Part shown: positions 24,190-32,990 of the stretch, in pieces
Position numbering within the stretch: position 1 is the stretch's first letter
Layout of the letters: every line of letters starts with the position of its first letter
Assembly: GCF_005938385.1 (NCBI RefSeq)
Contig: NZ_VCRA01000022.1
Location: 52,831-116,830 of the forward strand
Source of the DNA: Paenibacillus mesophilus
Lineage (GTDB): Bacteria; Bacillota; Bacilli; Paenibacillales; NBRC-103111
Direction: 5' to 3'
DNA length: 64,000 nt
The notes under the pieces: model-generated
What the model saw: the letters and a program-made list of their open reading frames with translations, nothing else
Database searches by the model: none
Told to the model about the DNA's origin: nothing
Made by a program: the position numbers and the translations under genes

Positions 24190-25929
24190 ATGAACAGCCC
24201 CTCATACAACACGGCTATCCGGTTAAGGGCGGCCGCTTTCGCACTCATGCTCGCGCTCGCTGCCGTCGTCTGCTTCAAGCTGTACAACAGCTACACGAAG
24301 GTGCGCCATTTCGCGGAGGCGAAACGGTCCTATGAAAACCGGAACTGGATCCAAGCCGAGATCTATTTCAATAAAACCGCCAGCAACCGATGGTTGAGCT
24401 ACAAGGAGGAGACAACCTCCCTCATACTCGCCGAATTGAAACCGGTGACCGAAATCAAAGAAATGATGCAGGACATCCGCAACCGCGCCGAAGAAGCGGA
24501 CAAAAAGAACGACATTCAGTCGCTGCTCGCCGTATACGGCGAATACGGGGAGAAGAAAGCTCAGGCGACTGCGGGCGGTGAAAACAATGCCGCCCTTTTC
24601 GCGGAGATGTCCGCCCTGGACAACGTCGAGGCCGAATTATCCGGCGCGATGCAGCGCGCCGCGGAGCAGGCGGCCAAGGAGCTGCAGGCCGGCATGAAGA
24701 AAAGGGTGTTCCAAGACGAGGCAGCAGTCGTATGGCTTCAGCTTCCCCCCGCCTATATCGGCAGCGAGCAGAAAAGAAACGAAGAAATCCGCGCCAAGCT
24801 GGAGCCGTACGACCAAGCGAGAATCGAGGCGTTGAACGCAGGGAAAGGATTGGCCGAATTGATGGCCGAGGGAGCTCGCCTGAACAAGCTGTACCAGCAA
24901 TACGGCTTCCGGCCCGACTGGCTGTATCCGATTATCGAGCAAACGGTGCAGAACCGCTTAGCCGCATTGCTCGAGAAAAACGACTGGACGGCCTTCGCGC
25001 AAAACGCCAAGCTGTACGAGCAATCGAAAGAATGGCCCGTCGCCGGCTCTCCGACCGCGAAATATATTCAGGACAGCTACAACAAGCAGCTGGCGGCAGC
25101 CGAGCAGCTGTCTGCCCAGCAACGATTCGCCGAAGCGATCGCCCTGTACGAGAAGCTCGCGGCTTACCGCGATACCCGCGCGGCAATTCGCGCCGTCGAG
25201 CTGGCCTGGTCGACGGCACAGCCGGAACACCTGCTGCAGAAGGCGATGCCCGGAACGGCTTTTACGAACGTCATCGCAGGAAAGTCGCAATTCGGAGCCG
25301 TCGCTTATGCGGCCGGCATAGCCGGCAGCAAGCTCGTACTCGCCAAGCTGATGGCCGATATGACGGTCGACAAGAAGGAGACGGACCTGGGTCCGGGCGT
25401 CAGGATCACGGAGCTGCGCACCATCGAAAGCCTCGGCGTGCAGGGGATGCCTACGCTGCTAGTCCAGGCCGCCTCCACGGCCAGAAAATCGAGATATATC
25501 GCCTACGACGCTGTGCAGACCGGACTGCGCAAGCTGTTCGACTTCGAGGCGGACGGCTACCAGCAGGAAGGACAAGGCGTCCTGGTCGTGGACAACGACA
25601 ACGGCAAAGGCGCGGGACAGAAATCGTACTACGAGTACCGCAACGGCGAATACGCGTTCAGCAAAATCAAGCCCGACTATGTGGACATCGCCTTGGCATC
25701 TCTCAAAAACTACAAAAACGTAAAAGTCCGGTTCCAGTGCACCATCATAGCCGTCGACGACAACGTAGCCGTCGTCATGCACGACGGACAATATATTCTG
25801 CTCGGCGGGATGAAGCTGAAGACCGGGTCCGCCGTCATAACCGGCACTTGGTCGGAATACGAAGAAATCAAGAAAGGAGCGACGAGCATTCCGGCCATGA
25901 AGGTGAATGTTGTCGCCGCTCAGCAGTAG
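24190..25929 (+). CDS. N-terminally membrane-anchored helical-repeat protein
   Basis: ATG 24190 follows AAAGGAG. The 579-residue product has one membrane helix at ~13-32 (AAAFALMLALAAVVCFKL) with a short basic N-terminus, so most of the chain should be outside the membrane. Residues ~40-340 are helical and resemble TPR-like pairs (RSYENRNWIQAEIYFNKTA; RFAEAIALYEKLAAYRDTRA). The C-terminal ~200 residues are alpha/beta or beta-rich (YDAVQTGLRKLFDFEADG; VKVRFQCTIIAVDDNVAVV). No enzyme motif is visible. It is the last of three plus-strand genes divergent from the vWA/tubulin operon. Confidence 0.75.
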   Translation: MNSPSYNTAIRLRAAAFALMLALAAVVCFKLYNSYTKVRHFAEAKRSYENRNWIQAEIYFNKTASNRWLSYKEETTSLILAELKPVTEIKEMMQDIRNRAEEADKKNDIQSLLAVYGEYGEKKAQATAGGENNAALFAEMSALDNVEAELSGAMQRAAEQAAKELQAGMKKRVFQDEAAVVWLQLPPAYIGSEQKRNEEIRAKLEPYDQARIEALNAGKGLAELMAEGARLNKLYQQYGFRPDWLYPIIEQTVQNRLAALLEKNDWTAFAQNAKLYEQSKEWPVAGSPTAKYIQDSYNKQLAAAEQLSAQQRFAEAIALYEKLAAYRDTRAAIRAVELAWSTAQPEHLLQKAMPGTAFTNVIAGKSQFGAVAYAAGIAGSKLVLAKLMADMTVDKKETDLGPGVRITELRTIESLGVQGMPTLLVQAASTARKSRYIAYDAVQTGLRKLFDFEADGYQQEGQGVLVVDNDNGKGAGQKSYYEYRNGEYAFSKIKPDYVDIALASLKNYKNVKVRFQCTIIAVDDNVAVVMHDGQYILLGGMKLKTGSAVITGTWSEYEEIKKGATSIPAMKVNVVAAQQ

Positions 25930-25990
25930 CCGAGACATAGACACGCAAATAAGTATAACGTCTATCGACGTATTTCAAGGATGAGCGGCC

Positions 25991-26073
25991 GCGGTTTAGC
26001 GGAAGTTTTCCTTGGTTCAGAATGTCGCTGTTCGCTTTAATGCTTTAGCGAACTTAAACATTCTGAAACGTTA
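25991..26073. repeat. Dispersed repeat GTTTAGCGG...GCTTTAGCGAACTTAAAC, copy 1
   Basis: The segment matches 54771-54852 closely: both begin TTTAGCGG, contain TTCTTGGT- or CCTTGGTT-like and GTCTCT- or GTCGCT-like words, and end with TGCTTTAGCGAA-TTAAAC and CGTTAA. It lies between convergent genes. Confidence 0.6.
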
Positions 26074-26079
26074 AGCAGA

Positions 26080-26104
26080 AGCCCGGCGAATCGTACACCG
26101 GGCT
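26080..26104. terminator. Weak hairpin between convergent genes
   Basis: AGCCCGG and CCGGGCT form a 7-bp stem with an 11-base loop and only short T-runs on either strand. It could act for the gene ending at 25929 and for the methyltransferase gene ending at 26130. Confidence 0.4.
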
Positions 26105-26129
26105 TTATGACGTACACATACCTTAAAAT

Positions 26130-29100
26130 CTATTCAAGCTTTGCCAGCAGTCCGCTCAATTTGTCATAATTCCCGGCAACTCCGTTATCCGGATCGAGCT
26201 CGGGCGGCATATCCGCCATCCGTCGCAGCAGCTCGTCATATGCTTCCAGTTCACTCGTTTTCGCGTCGAGCGCCTTCCACGCTTTCTTGGCTTTGCTTAT
26301 CTCCTCGGCTGTTCCCGCTGCCGCGTTAATCTCATGGAGCGCCGCTTTCTCCGCTTCGAGCCGAACCCGCTGTCGGTGCACATAGTCGGTGCGAATGCGG
26401 GTGAGCGTCGTTTCGTCGTATCGGTGCATGTAGATCAGGCACGCAAAAGCTTTCTGCTTGCCGGAGCTAAACAGCCAGTAGATCGGTTTCCTCCTATAAG
26501 CCGACACATGATCCTTGAAGAAGCCGGTCAAGAAGTACGATTCGATTGCCTCCCTTGCGGACTCGCCATCCTTTTTACCGATCGATTGCGCTATATACTC
26601 CAGATTGTCCGCCAACGTTTCCGTCCCGAAAGCCGCCTCGACGAATTCGACAAACTTCGAACCAATATCCCTCCCTAACGAATTGCCCGGTATGAGCGGA
26701 ATGATGTTATCCCGAACGGCGGAAAACGTACGGTATCGGTCCGGTTCAAATAAGCCTCCGGCGCAAACAAGACCCGCTTCATCAAGCGAATACCGCCCGA
26801 ACATGCAGCCCACCGCATAGGAGAGGAACGACTTTATATCCTTTTCCCGATGCGCCTTGGTAATCGTAATGTCCTCGTCGGCCGCGACCGCGAACACTGC
26901 ATGCTCCAATCCATAGCGGCGGATGAAAATGGCGTTCAGCCGTTCCTCGGTTTCTTTAAGCCGGGTCCATTCCTTATGCTTGAAGTCCGACCATTCCGCA
27001 AAAGCATCCTCTATTCGACCGGAGCCGGATCTTGTGCTGAGCAGCGGGTGGGTCGAAAATGCCCACGACTTCTCGTACCCATCCCAATCTCTCTTGGCTA
27101 TGTCCATGCACTGTTCGCATAACGAAACGATTTCCGCTCTGCAGTCCGGAAGTAGCGCGGGTATCGACATGATCTTGTTCAATTTGAAATCGAGAGTCGG
27201 CGCCAGAGCCCGCAAGTAATATTGCGAGACTGCCGTGTTCAGCAGCGCCAATATCATGTACAGGTCGGAATCGTCACGGAAAAATCCCATAGCCCCTTTG
27301 GCGTCGAACATAAATCCGGCGGGTGCATATCTCGCCCCGAATTTCCCCGAGCTGACGGTCGGGAATGTAATTCCTTCCCTGAACCCGAAGTTGCCGTTGT
27401 AATTATGGGAACGGATTCGGCCGGTCGTCCGGTCGATGTTGGATTTGATCTCGGCTCCATCCCGTTCCCAATTGACCACTTTCATCATATTGCCGTACCA
27501 TTTCCGGAACGGCCCGCCTTTCAGATAAGGGAACCATCTTTTTCCTGAAAGCTCCGCTTCCTTGCTATTTCCGATGCCGAAGCCGATACGGGAGAAATCG
27601 ACTTCATACCATTCCCGCAAAAAACGATCGTTATCGGCCGTCGTCATGCCTTCCCGGGTTGTTATCAGCTCCGCAATACGGGGACCGTCAAACGGCCGGA
27701 TTGCCGCCGTATCCAGCCAATATGCGATACTGCTGCCCGGAACTTTACCGAACATCTCGGACATGGCGGAATATCTGTAGCCGACGGACGGATCGATAAC
27801 GGCTTCCTTTGCTTTGACGGGCTGCATCTTCGCTCCGATAAAATCCGACAGTTTGACGTATTCACCGCTTGTATCGATTTTGCTGTTTCTTAGCGTGAAC
27901 GTGCAGATCGGTACGGTCGCATCCTCGAACGCGGAATATTCGAGCTGGATGAGACTGCTTATGTCTTTATCGCGAATGATAAGCTCCCGTAACGGTTCGT
28001 ATGCGGCTATGAACATCCATACGAATGGGGTCATGAAACCCAAATGTCCGTCCGGGGTCGCTCTGCGGAAGCACATTTCGAGAAAAGCGGAGAACAGATC
28101 GGATTTCGTCTTTGCATAGTGCTTCTTCACGAAGGCGGACAGCTCTTCGTTCATATAGGCACTCCCCATATAGGGCGGATTCGTGATTACGATCGGATAG
28201 GAGGCGTTTAAAAGATCGGCCTGCTGCAGCAGCTTCGGCATGAGCTCCAACCATGCCTGTCTGGATTGCTCGTCGCGGGCGTCCTCTGCCGGATTATCCT
28301 TCATCCAGCGCAACCGTTTCTCCAGAAACCGATAGTCGTATTCCCCGGCCTCGATCAAGGAACCGAACGTCTTGGCGTTCTTGAACCGGTCTACAAATCG
28401 CTTCGCCGCCTGAAATCCTGCTCCCGCACCTTCTCCGGCCAAGTAAGCGATATCGCGGTCGCCGAGCCGATTCGTCTCTTGGATGGAGGCCAGACGGAGC
28501 GACAATCCTTCCCGTTCTATCGTTTGAAAGAAGCTGCCGTCGTATTGGAGTGCCTTCATCATTACGGAGAAACAAGCGAGCCGGTAAGCGCGGTCGTCTA
28601 TTTCCAGGCCGTACAGGTTATGGGTCAGAATCAGCCGCGGAATTTCTTGCCGCTTGTACCCGCACCTGCTGTAAATTTCGTAAAGAACATCAAACAGATA
28701 GACCAGAATATGACCGCTGCCCATCGCGGGGTCGAAGCATCGGATATGCTCGACCTTCAGTTCTTTGTCGACGTAGGGTGCGAGCTTCTGCGCCAAGTCT
28801 TTCTCCGGCCTGAGATTTTCCAAATAAAACTCCCAGCCGTCGAGTAAATTGCGGTCTTCCGGGTGCGCTTCCATCCAATACCGCCCGAGCGAGTTCTGCA
28901 CCATATACCGGACGATCCACTCGGGGGTGAACAATTGGGTTGCCGCTGGAATTTGCTCCGGCCTATATTTGTTCTTCGCTTTGATTGCGCGGTCCTTCTC
29001 TTCCGTCATGTAGTACTGATACAGCCATCCGACGAGCTCGACCCGCTTCCAGTCGGATTCCGGAATACATTCGGGATCGGTCAGCTGACGAAGAAAGGAG

Positions 29101-29636
29101 CCGTCCGTCAACAGCCCCGTCGGGAAGAGCAGCTCGTCGGCATCCCCCGCCGCTTCGAATAGAAACGGCAAGTAGCGGCTCAAGCTGCCGCACTGCCTGA
29201 CCATCATGCATGCAAACAACCGCTCTGCATCGCGGCTCCTTATAAGTTCGTTCACCAGCTCTTTATCGATGCCCCAGTCGACCGATAACGCTTCCTCGAA
29301 TAAATCCGCCTCCGGACGGCCCGGAGCAACGGAAGAAAGCACTTCGGCTCTCGCCGGAACATAGCCGTTTACCTCCATGAAGCGCAGCGCCGTGAAACGG
29401 TTGAACCAAGTGCAGGCCGCATCCTCCATCACCCGGTCGTAACCGGATTCCCGAATCCGGCGGACGATCGTGTCCCTTTGTTTGTTCTCGTCGGCGGTAA
29501 GATTCGGGCTTCCGGGGGCGGCTTTCCCTTCGTTGTCGTACGGAGTTATTCCTATTCGACGGGCTTGCGCCTCCACTTTGCGGATCAGCTCTTTCCGCGC
29601 GTTCATCGCAAAGCTTCTCAATGCCGTCTTATTCAT
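26130..29636 (-). CDS. pglX: BREX-type adenine-specific DNA methyltransferase PglX (orphan)
   Basis: The 1168-residue protein matches BREX-1 PglX in length and layout. The N-terminal region has RIRESGYDRVMEDAACTWFN and RFTALRFMEVNGYVP. The SAM-binding motif I is DPAMGSGHIL (~300). The N6-adenine catalytic motif IV is NPPYMG (~483), typical of gamma-class enzymes. A long C-terminal region follows, probably for target recognition. AGGTGG lies ten bases before ATG 29636. In BREX, PglX methylates host DNA to mark self. None of brxA, brxB, brxC, pglZ, brxL or brxHII is present on either side, so this looks like a solitary methyltransferase, a remnant, or a protective partner of the nearby McrBC-like system. 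All motifs look intact. Confidence 0.9.
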   Translation of the reverse strand: MNKTALRSFAMNARKELIRKVEAQARRIGITPYDNEGKAAPGSPNLTADENKQRDTIVRRIRESGYDRVMEDAACTWFNRFTALRFMEVNGYVPARAEVLSSVAPGRPEADLFEEALSVDWGIDKELVNELIRSRDAERLFACMMVRQCGSLSRYLPFLFEAAGDADELLFPTGLLTDGSFLRQLTDPECIPESDWKRVELVGWLYQYYMTEEKDRAIKAKNKYRPEQIPAATQLFTPEWIVRYMVQNSLGRYWMEAHPEDRNLLDGWEFYLENLRPEKDLAQKLAPYVDKELKVEHIRCFDPAMGSGHILVYLFDVLYEIYSRCGYKRQEIPRLILTHNLYGLEIDDRAYRLACFSVMMKALQYDGSFFQTIEREGLSLRLASIQETNRLGDRDIAYLAGEGAGAGFQAAKRFVDRFKNAKTFGSLIEAGEYDYRFLEKRLRWMKDNPAEDARDEQSRQAWLELMPKLLQQADLLNASYPIVITNPPYMGSAYMNEELSAFVKKHYAKTKSDLFSAFLEMCFRRATPDGHLGFMTPFVWMFIAAYEPLRELIIRDKDISSLIQLEYSAFEDATVPICTFTLRNSKIDTSGEYVKLSDFIGAKMQPVKAKEAVIDPSVGYRYSAMSEMFGKVPGSSIAYWLDTAAIRPFDGPRIAELITTREGMTTADNDRFLREWYEVDFSRIGFGIGNSKEAELSGKRWFPYLKGGPFRKWYGNMMKVVNWERDGAEIKSNIDRTTGRIRSHNYNGNFGFREGITFPTVSSGKFGARYAPAGFMFDAKGAMGFFRDDSDLYMILALLNTAVSQYYLRALAPTLDFKLNKIMSIPALLPDCRAEIVSLCEQCMDIAKRDWDGYEKSWAFSTHPLLSTRSGSGRIEDAFAEWSDFKHKEWTRLKETEERLNAIFIRRYGLEHAVFAVAADEDITITKAHREKDIKSFLSYAVGCMFGRYSLDEAGLVCAGGLFEPDRYRTFSAVRDNIIPLIPGNSLGRDIGSKFVEFVEAAFGTETLADNLEYIAQSIGKKDGESAREAIESYFLTGFFKDHVSAYRRKPIYWLFSSGKQKAFACLIYMHRYDETTLTRIRTDYVHRQRVRLEAEKAALHEINAAAGTAEEISKAKKAWKALDAKTSELEAYDELLRRMADMPPELDPDNGVAGNYDKLSGLLAKLE

Positions 29637-29780
29637 AACCGAGTGCCACCTGCCTGTTGTAGGAGTGCATTGACATCCGTATCAGCGTAAGCGGATCGGG
29701 GTCGCATGGAAAGCCCGCGCTATGCGGCGTCGGGCTGCTATAGTCGGTTTGTTATGGCAAATTTGCCGAGCAAGTATGCG

Positions 29781-29976
29781 AAATAAGAATGGTTTGCAGC
29801 TGTTATTGTTTGTCCTACCTGGAGTTTTGGTAAAATAAGAGCGGTTTGAGGCTGTTATTTGCCCCCATTCCTCCACAAAAGCGCGAAATGTCTCCGAATA
29901 AGAGGTGCTGGCAGCTTTTATTTGTGAAGGCAGATAAGAGAAGCGCCAAATAAGAGATGGTAAAGACTTCTTTTTG
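29781..29976. repeat. Four tandem degenerate palindromic units
   Basis: Units start at about 29781, 29832, 29896 and 29947, 51-64 bases apart, each of the form AATAAGAG-GGTTTG-GGCTGTTATTTG. ORFs that cross this ~490-bp gap on the minus strand follow the repeats and have no supporting ribosome site; I do not count them as genes. Confidence 0.6.
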
Positions 29977-30076
29977 CCATTGGGCTCCGTGCAGTTCTTC
30001 GCTAATTTTATCACAGTTCGTTTCAGAAATCCGGCAATGTGCCACCACAACATTTTAACGGGAAGGTTTCGAACAC

Positions 30077-30108
30077 CAAAAAACCGGCAGCCATTACGCT
30101 CTGCCGGT
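30077..30108 (-). terminator. Rho-independent terminator of the ADP-ribosylglycohydrolase/DUF1232 operon
   Basis: On the minus strand ACCGGCAG and CTGCCGGT form an 8-bp stem followed by six T. Confidence 0.85.
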
Positions 30109-30131
30109 TGAACGGGCCGATTACGGACCCT

Positions 30132-30569
30132 CTATTGAAACTTTTTCTTAATCTTGGCCCACAAGCCGCTGCCGAGCATTTCGTCGGCCCCTTTAATGAT
30201 TTGCTGAATGACGGCAAGAACATCCCCGTCGCCCGCCCAGTGTTTCTCTACGAGCGCCTTGTCCGTGTTGTTGATGATGCCGTTCAACACGTACGCCGCA
30301 ACGGCGATATCGTCCAGATAACCAAGCGGTCCGGTTATGACTTCCGGCAGCAGGTCGATCGGCGATACGAAGTAGGCGATCGCTCCGGCGAGCTTCGCCT
30401 TTTCCTTGACCGGGACCTCGTCGTCCAGCGACAGCTTGCACAGCAGGTGGAACAAATCCGGAGCGAACATCAGGTACTCGCCGAACTTGTTCGTCTTTCC
30501 CTCATCCGTGGCCAGCCAGCTTCTCATCTTCTCGCGAAAGCTTTGGTAGAAATCCTCTTTCATTGCCAT
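30132..30569 (-). CDS. DUF1232 (YkvA-family) membrane-associated protein
   Basis: The 145-residue protein contains the DUF1232 signature AYFVSPIDLLPE with GYLDDIAVAAYVLN just after it. Two amphipathic or hydrophobic segments there suggest membrane association. Its ATG (30569) overlaps the TAA of the upstream gene, with GGGAG as ribosome site, so it is translationally coupled to the ADP-ribosylglycohydrolase. The biochemical role of DUF1232 is unknown to me. Confidence 0.88.
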   Translation of the reverse strand: MAMKEDFYQSFREKMRSWLATDEGKTNKFGEYLMFAPDLFHLLCKLSLDDEVPVKEKAKLAGAIAYFVSPIDLLPEVITGPLGYLDDIAVAAYVLNGIINNTDKALVEKHWAGDGDVLAVIQQIIKGADEMLGSGLWAKIKKKFQ

Positions 30570-31540
30570 TATTGTTTGCTCCCTTCGTTGGTATGGCGGC
30601 AGCGCTCGAAAAGCTTCCCCGCCAGCTCCAGTATCGTTTCCTTCATCACAAGCTTGTCCAGCCATGAAGCCGGAATGGAAGAAATTCCGTAGTGAGCGCC
30701 CGCCAGCTGGCCGTATACGGCGCCCGTCGTATCGGAATCCTCGCCGAGATTGACCGCGAGCAGCAGTCCTTCCTTGAAGCTGCCGCTGTTGTGGAAGGCC
30801 CACAAGGCCGCTTCGAGCGATTGGACGACGTATCCGGTTCCGCGAATGTCCGGAGGCTGCTTGCGCTTGAACGAACCGCCGCGGATCGCTTCGATGGCGT
30901 CCGCCAAAGGCTCGTCCGCCGGCAAATCAAGCTCGCCGCCGAGCAATCGTTCCTTGGAGTAACCGGATACCGCTCCGACGATCAGCGCGCCCAAATATTT
31001 GCAAGCGTCGACACACTCGAGCGCTCCGTGGGTCGTCATAGAGCTCTCGGCCGAGAAGCGGACCGCCTCCGCGGTATTGGCTGCATAATAGAGCGGGACG
31101 GGCGCGAGACGCATGATGGCCCCGTTGCCCGCGCTGTACGGATCGGTCGAGCCGCTGAACGGCTTGCCCGTGCGCTCGAACCGCTCGATCGCCTCCGCCG
31201 TGGCGTTGCCGATGTCGAAGCAGTACCCTTTGCTGCTCCTATAGCCGTTCCGGTACCAATCCCGATAGCGCCGCATCTGGTCCAGCGGGTCGAACCCGCC
31301 GCACGCGAGCAGGCTGTCCGCCAAACAAAGCGCCATCGACGTATCGTCGGTCCACTCGCCCGGCTTCAAGCCGAACGGCCCTCCGCCGACCATATCGTCG
31401 ATCGGCTGAAACGCTCCCGGCTTCGTAAACTCCAGCGTCACGCCGACCGCATCTCCGACCGCGAGCCCCGCCAAGGCTCCCTCGTACCGTTCACGCGTAT
31501 ATCCGGGCTCGGGCCCGTATCCCTGGCCTACCTGCTCCAT
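30569..31540 (-). CDS. ADP-ribosylglycohydrolase family protein
   Basis: The ATG at 31540 is chosen because AAGGAGG precedes it by seven bases. The 323-residue protein shows the family's metal-binding residues: GEWTDDTSMALCLA near the N-terminus (Thr-Asp-Asp) and GEDSDTTGAVYGQLAGA near the C-terminus (Asp-x-Asp-Thr). ALAGLAVGDAVGVTLE is also typical. Such enzymes use two Mg ions to remove ADP-ribose from proteins, nucleic acids or small molecules. No ADP-ribosyltransferase lies nearby, so its target is unknown. It has its own promoter and is followed by the coupled DUF1232 gene. Confidence 0.9.
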   Translation of the reverse strand: MEQVGQGYGPEPGYTRERYEGALAGLAVGDAVGVTLEFTKPGAFQPIDDMVGGGPFGLKPGEWTDDTSMALCLADSLLACGGFDPLDQMRRYRDWYRNGYRSSKGYCFDIGNATAEAIERFERTGKPFSGSTDPYSAGNGAIMRLAPVPLYYAANTAEAVRFSAESSMTTHGALECVDACKYLGALIVGAVSGYSKERLLGGELDLPADEPLADAIEAIRGGSFKRKQPPDIRGTGYVVQSLEAALWAFHNSGSFKEGLLLAVNLGEDSDTTGAVYGQLAGAHYGISSIPASWLDKLVMKETILELAGKLFERCRHTNEGSKQ

Positions 31541-31633
31541 CAGTCCGTCCTCCTTCATCCTGCGATCGTACCCGCCAATTCCGGCTGCAGCCGATGGATG
31601 CGTGCGGAAAATAGCGGACGTTTGCACCTCTTA

Positions 31634-31663
31634 ATTATGGCATGTTCCGACTTGCGGGGACAA
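31634..31663 (-). promoter_or_regulatory. Promoter of the ADP-ribosylglycohydrolase/DUF1232 operon
   Basis: Minus-strand TTGTCC (31658-31663) and CATAAT (31634-31639) are spaced by 18 bases in the gap downstream of the McrC-like stop, which implies that the operon is transcribed independently of the restriction genes. Confidence 0.6.
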
Positions 31664-31677
31664 TAACCATAAAAAAA

Positions 31678-32985
31678 TCAAGCTCGCGCGTCCGCATACC
31701 CGAACGGATCGACAAGCCGCAAAGCGAGCTCCCGCAGCTCCGCATCATTCCGCTCCGCGCACAGCTGCAAAACCTCCTCGATCCGCAAGCTACGCGTCAT
31801 AAGCTGACCGCGCGCCGGCTTCTGCGGCAGCAGATCGATCCGCACCCCCGCTTCGCCCGGCCCCGGGCTGTCCGCATATCGGGGGAATACGATGACAGAT
31901 CGATGAGCGGCGGCTTCGTCGGCTTTGTAATATTGCGCGTAGAACGCCAGTTGGAACATGTCCGCGGTATCGACAGGCTTGGCCCCGTAATTTTTATACT
32001 TCACATCGAGCACGACCGTCTTGTTCGCGGCCGTATCGCGTACGACCAGATCCGGGATAATGTGGCGGTAGCTCGCTCCGTTCAGTTGGATCGCATCGGT
32101 CAGCCTCCGCTGCTCCTCCACGCGGTAAGCGGAGGGCAAATAGCGGCTCAGGAACGTCCCCACGAATTGCTCGAACAAGCTGTTCATATCGACGAGCAGC
32201 GAGAAGAACGAGGCGTTGTCGGCCTGATACACATCGTTGACGGAACGCTGATCGACAATATACCGGGCCAGCCGGTGAACCGGCTCGTAATGGGCGTTCA
32301 GCCGGTGGTAGTGGAAGGACGGCCACTGCTTGTCCTCGTGTACGCCGCACAGCAGCTCGAACTCGGACCGGTACCGGTTCACTTTGCGCGCCGTCTCGGG
32401 CCGCAGGCGGAACCGTGCGGCGAGTTCCAGCGCAAGGCGGATCACCCGGTTCTCCGGCTGGTCGGTCACCAGTTCGTCGTAGCGGCAATAGATCCGGTTC
32501 GGGAAGCCGAGATTGTCCCGCATATTCCTCAGCATGTCCGGCCTTCCCCGCAGCTGCTTCAGGTTGTCCTCCTCCGTGACGTAGTCCTTCGCCAGCCCTT
32601 TCTGCCACAGCTCGTCCAGCCGCTTCAGGAAATACCGGACGAGCAGCTCCGCCATATCGAGCGCCCCCCAGCTTGCTGCGGTCGGATGCCAGACGTGAAA
32701 CGGCAGCCTCTCGACGAACCCGATCATACGCAGCAGCGATTGGAAGCCGTGATTGAACTTCGGACGGATCGACACCCGCACCCGCCCAAGCTCGATCACC
32801 CCGACCCAGCTCGTTGCGCGAAGCCGCAATCCGCCTCTCAGCTCATCGAAGTAAAACCGTTTCTCCCAATAGTCCTCGGATTTGATGACGGCCAGCTTCT
32901 GCAAATACCGCCGTTCCTCGTCCGTCAGCTCATAGCCTTCGATGATCGTTTCGCCGTATTCGGACAGCTCGATAGCAGTCAGCAT
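31678..32985 (-). CDS. McrC-like 5-methylcytosine restriction nuclease subunit
   Basis: The ~435-residue protein matches McrC: an N-terminal targeting region (RLRATSWVGVIELGRVRVSIRPKF, split here only by my reading) and a C-terminal PD-(D/E)XK core with HIIPDLVV (Asp ~311) and VVLDVKYKNYG (Asp-x-Lys ~327). McrC supplies the nuclease that is driven by McrB translocation on modified DNA. I favour ATG 32985, which sits behind AAGGGTGAGG; a GTG at 32994 overlaps the McrB-like stop by four bases and is the alternative. Either way it is co-translated with the McrB-like gene. Confidence 0.88.
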   Translation of the reverse strand: MLTAIELSEYGETIIEGYELTDEERRYLQKLAVIKSEDYWEKRFYFDELRGGLRLRATSWVGVIELGRVRVSIRPKFNHGFQSLLRMIGFVERLPFHVWHPTAASWGALDMAELLVRYFLKRLDELWQKGLAKDYVTEEDNLKQLRGRPDMLRNMRDNLGFPNRIYCRYDELVTDQPENRVIRLALELAARFRLRPETARKVNRYRSEFELLCGVHEDKQWPSFHYHRLNAHYEPVHRLARYIVDQRSVNDVYQADNASFFSLLVDMNSLFEQFVGTFLSRYLPSAYRVEEQRRLTDAIQLNGASYRHIIPDLVVRDTAANKTVVLDVKYKNYGAKPVDTADMFQLAFYAQYYKADEAAAHRSVIVFPRYADSPGPGEAGVRIDLLPQKPARGQLMTRSLRIEEVLQLCAERNDAELRELALRLVDPFGYADARA

Positions 32986-32990
32986 CGCCC

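Noticed and set aside
26130..29636. A full BREX system around pglX
   Set aside because: No brxA, brxB, brxC, pglZ or brxL gene is present on either side; the flanks are the vWA/tubulin cluster and DUF1232/ADP-ribosylglycohydrolase.
29682..30053. 123-codon minus-strand frame
   Set aside because: It crosses the tandem repeat units, has no ribosome site and no recognisable motif.
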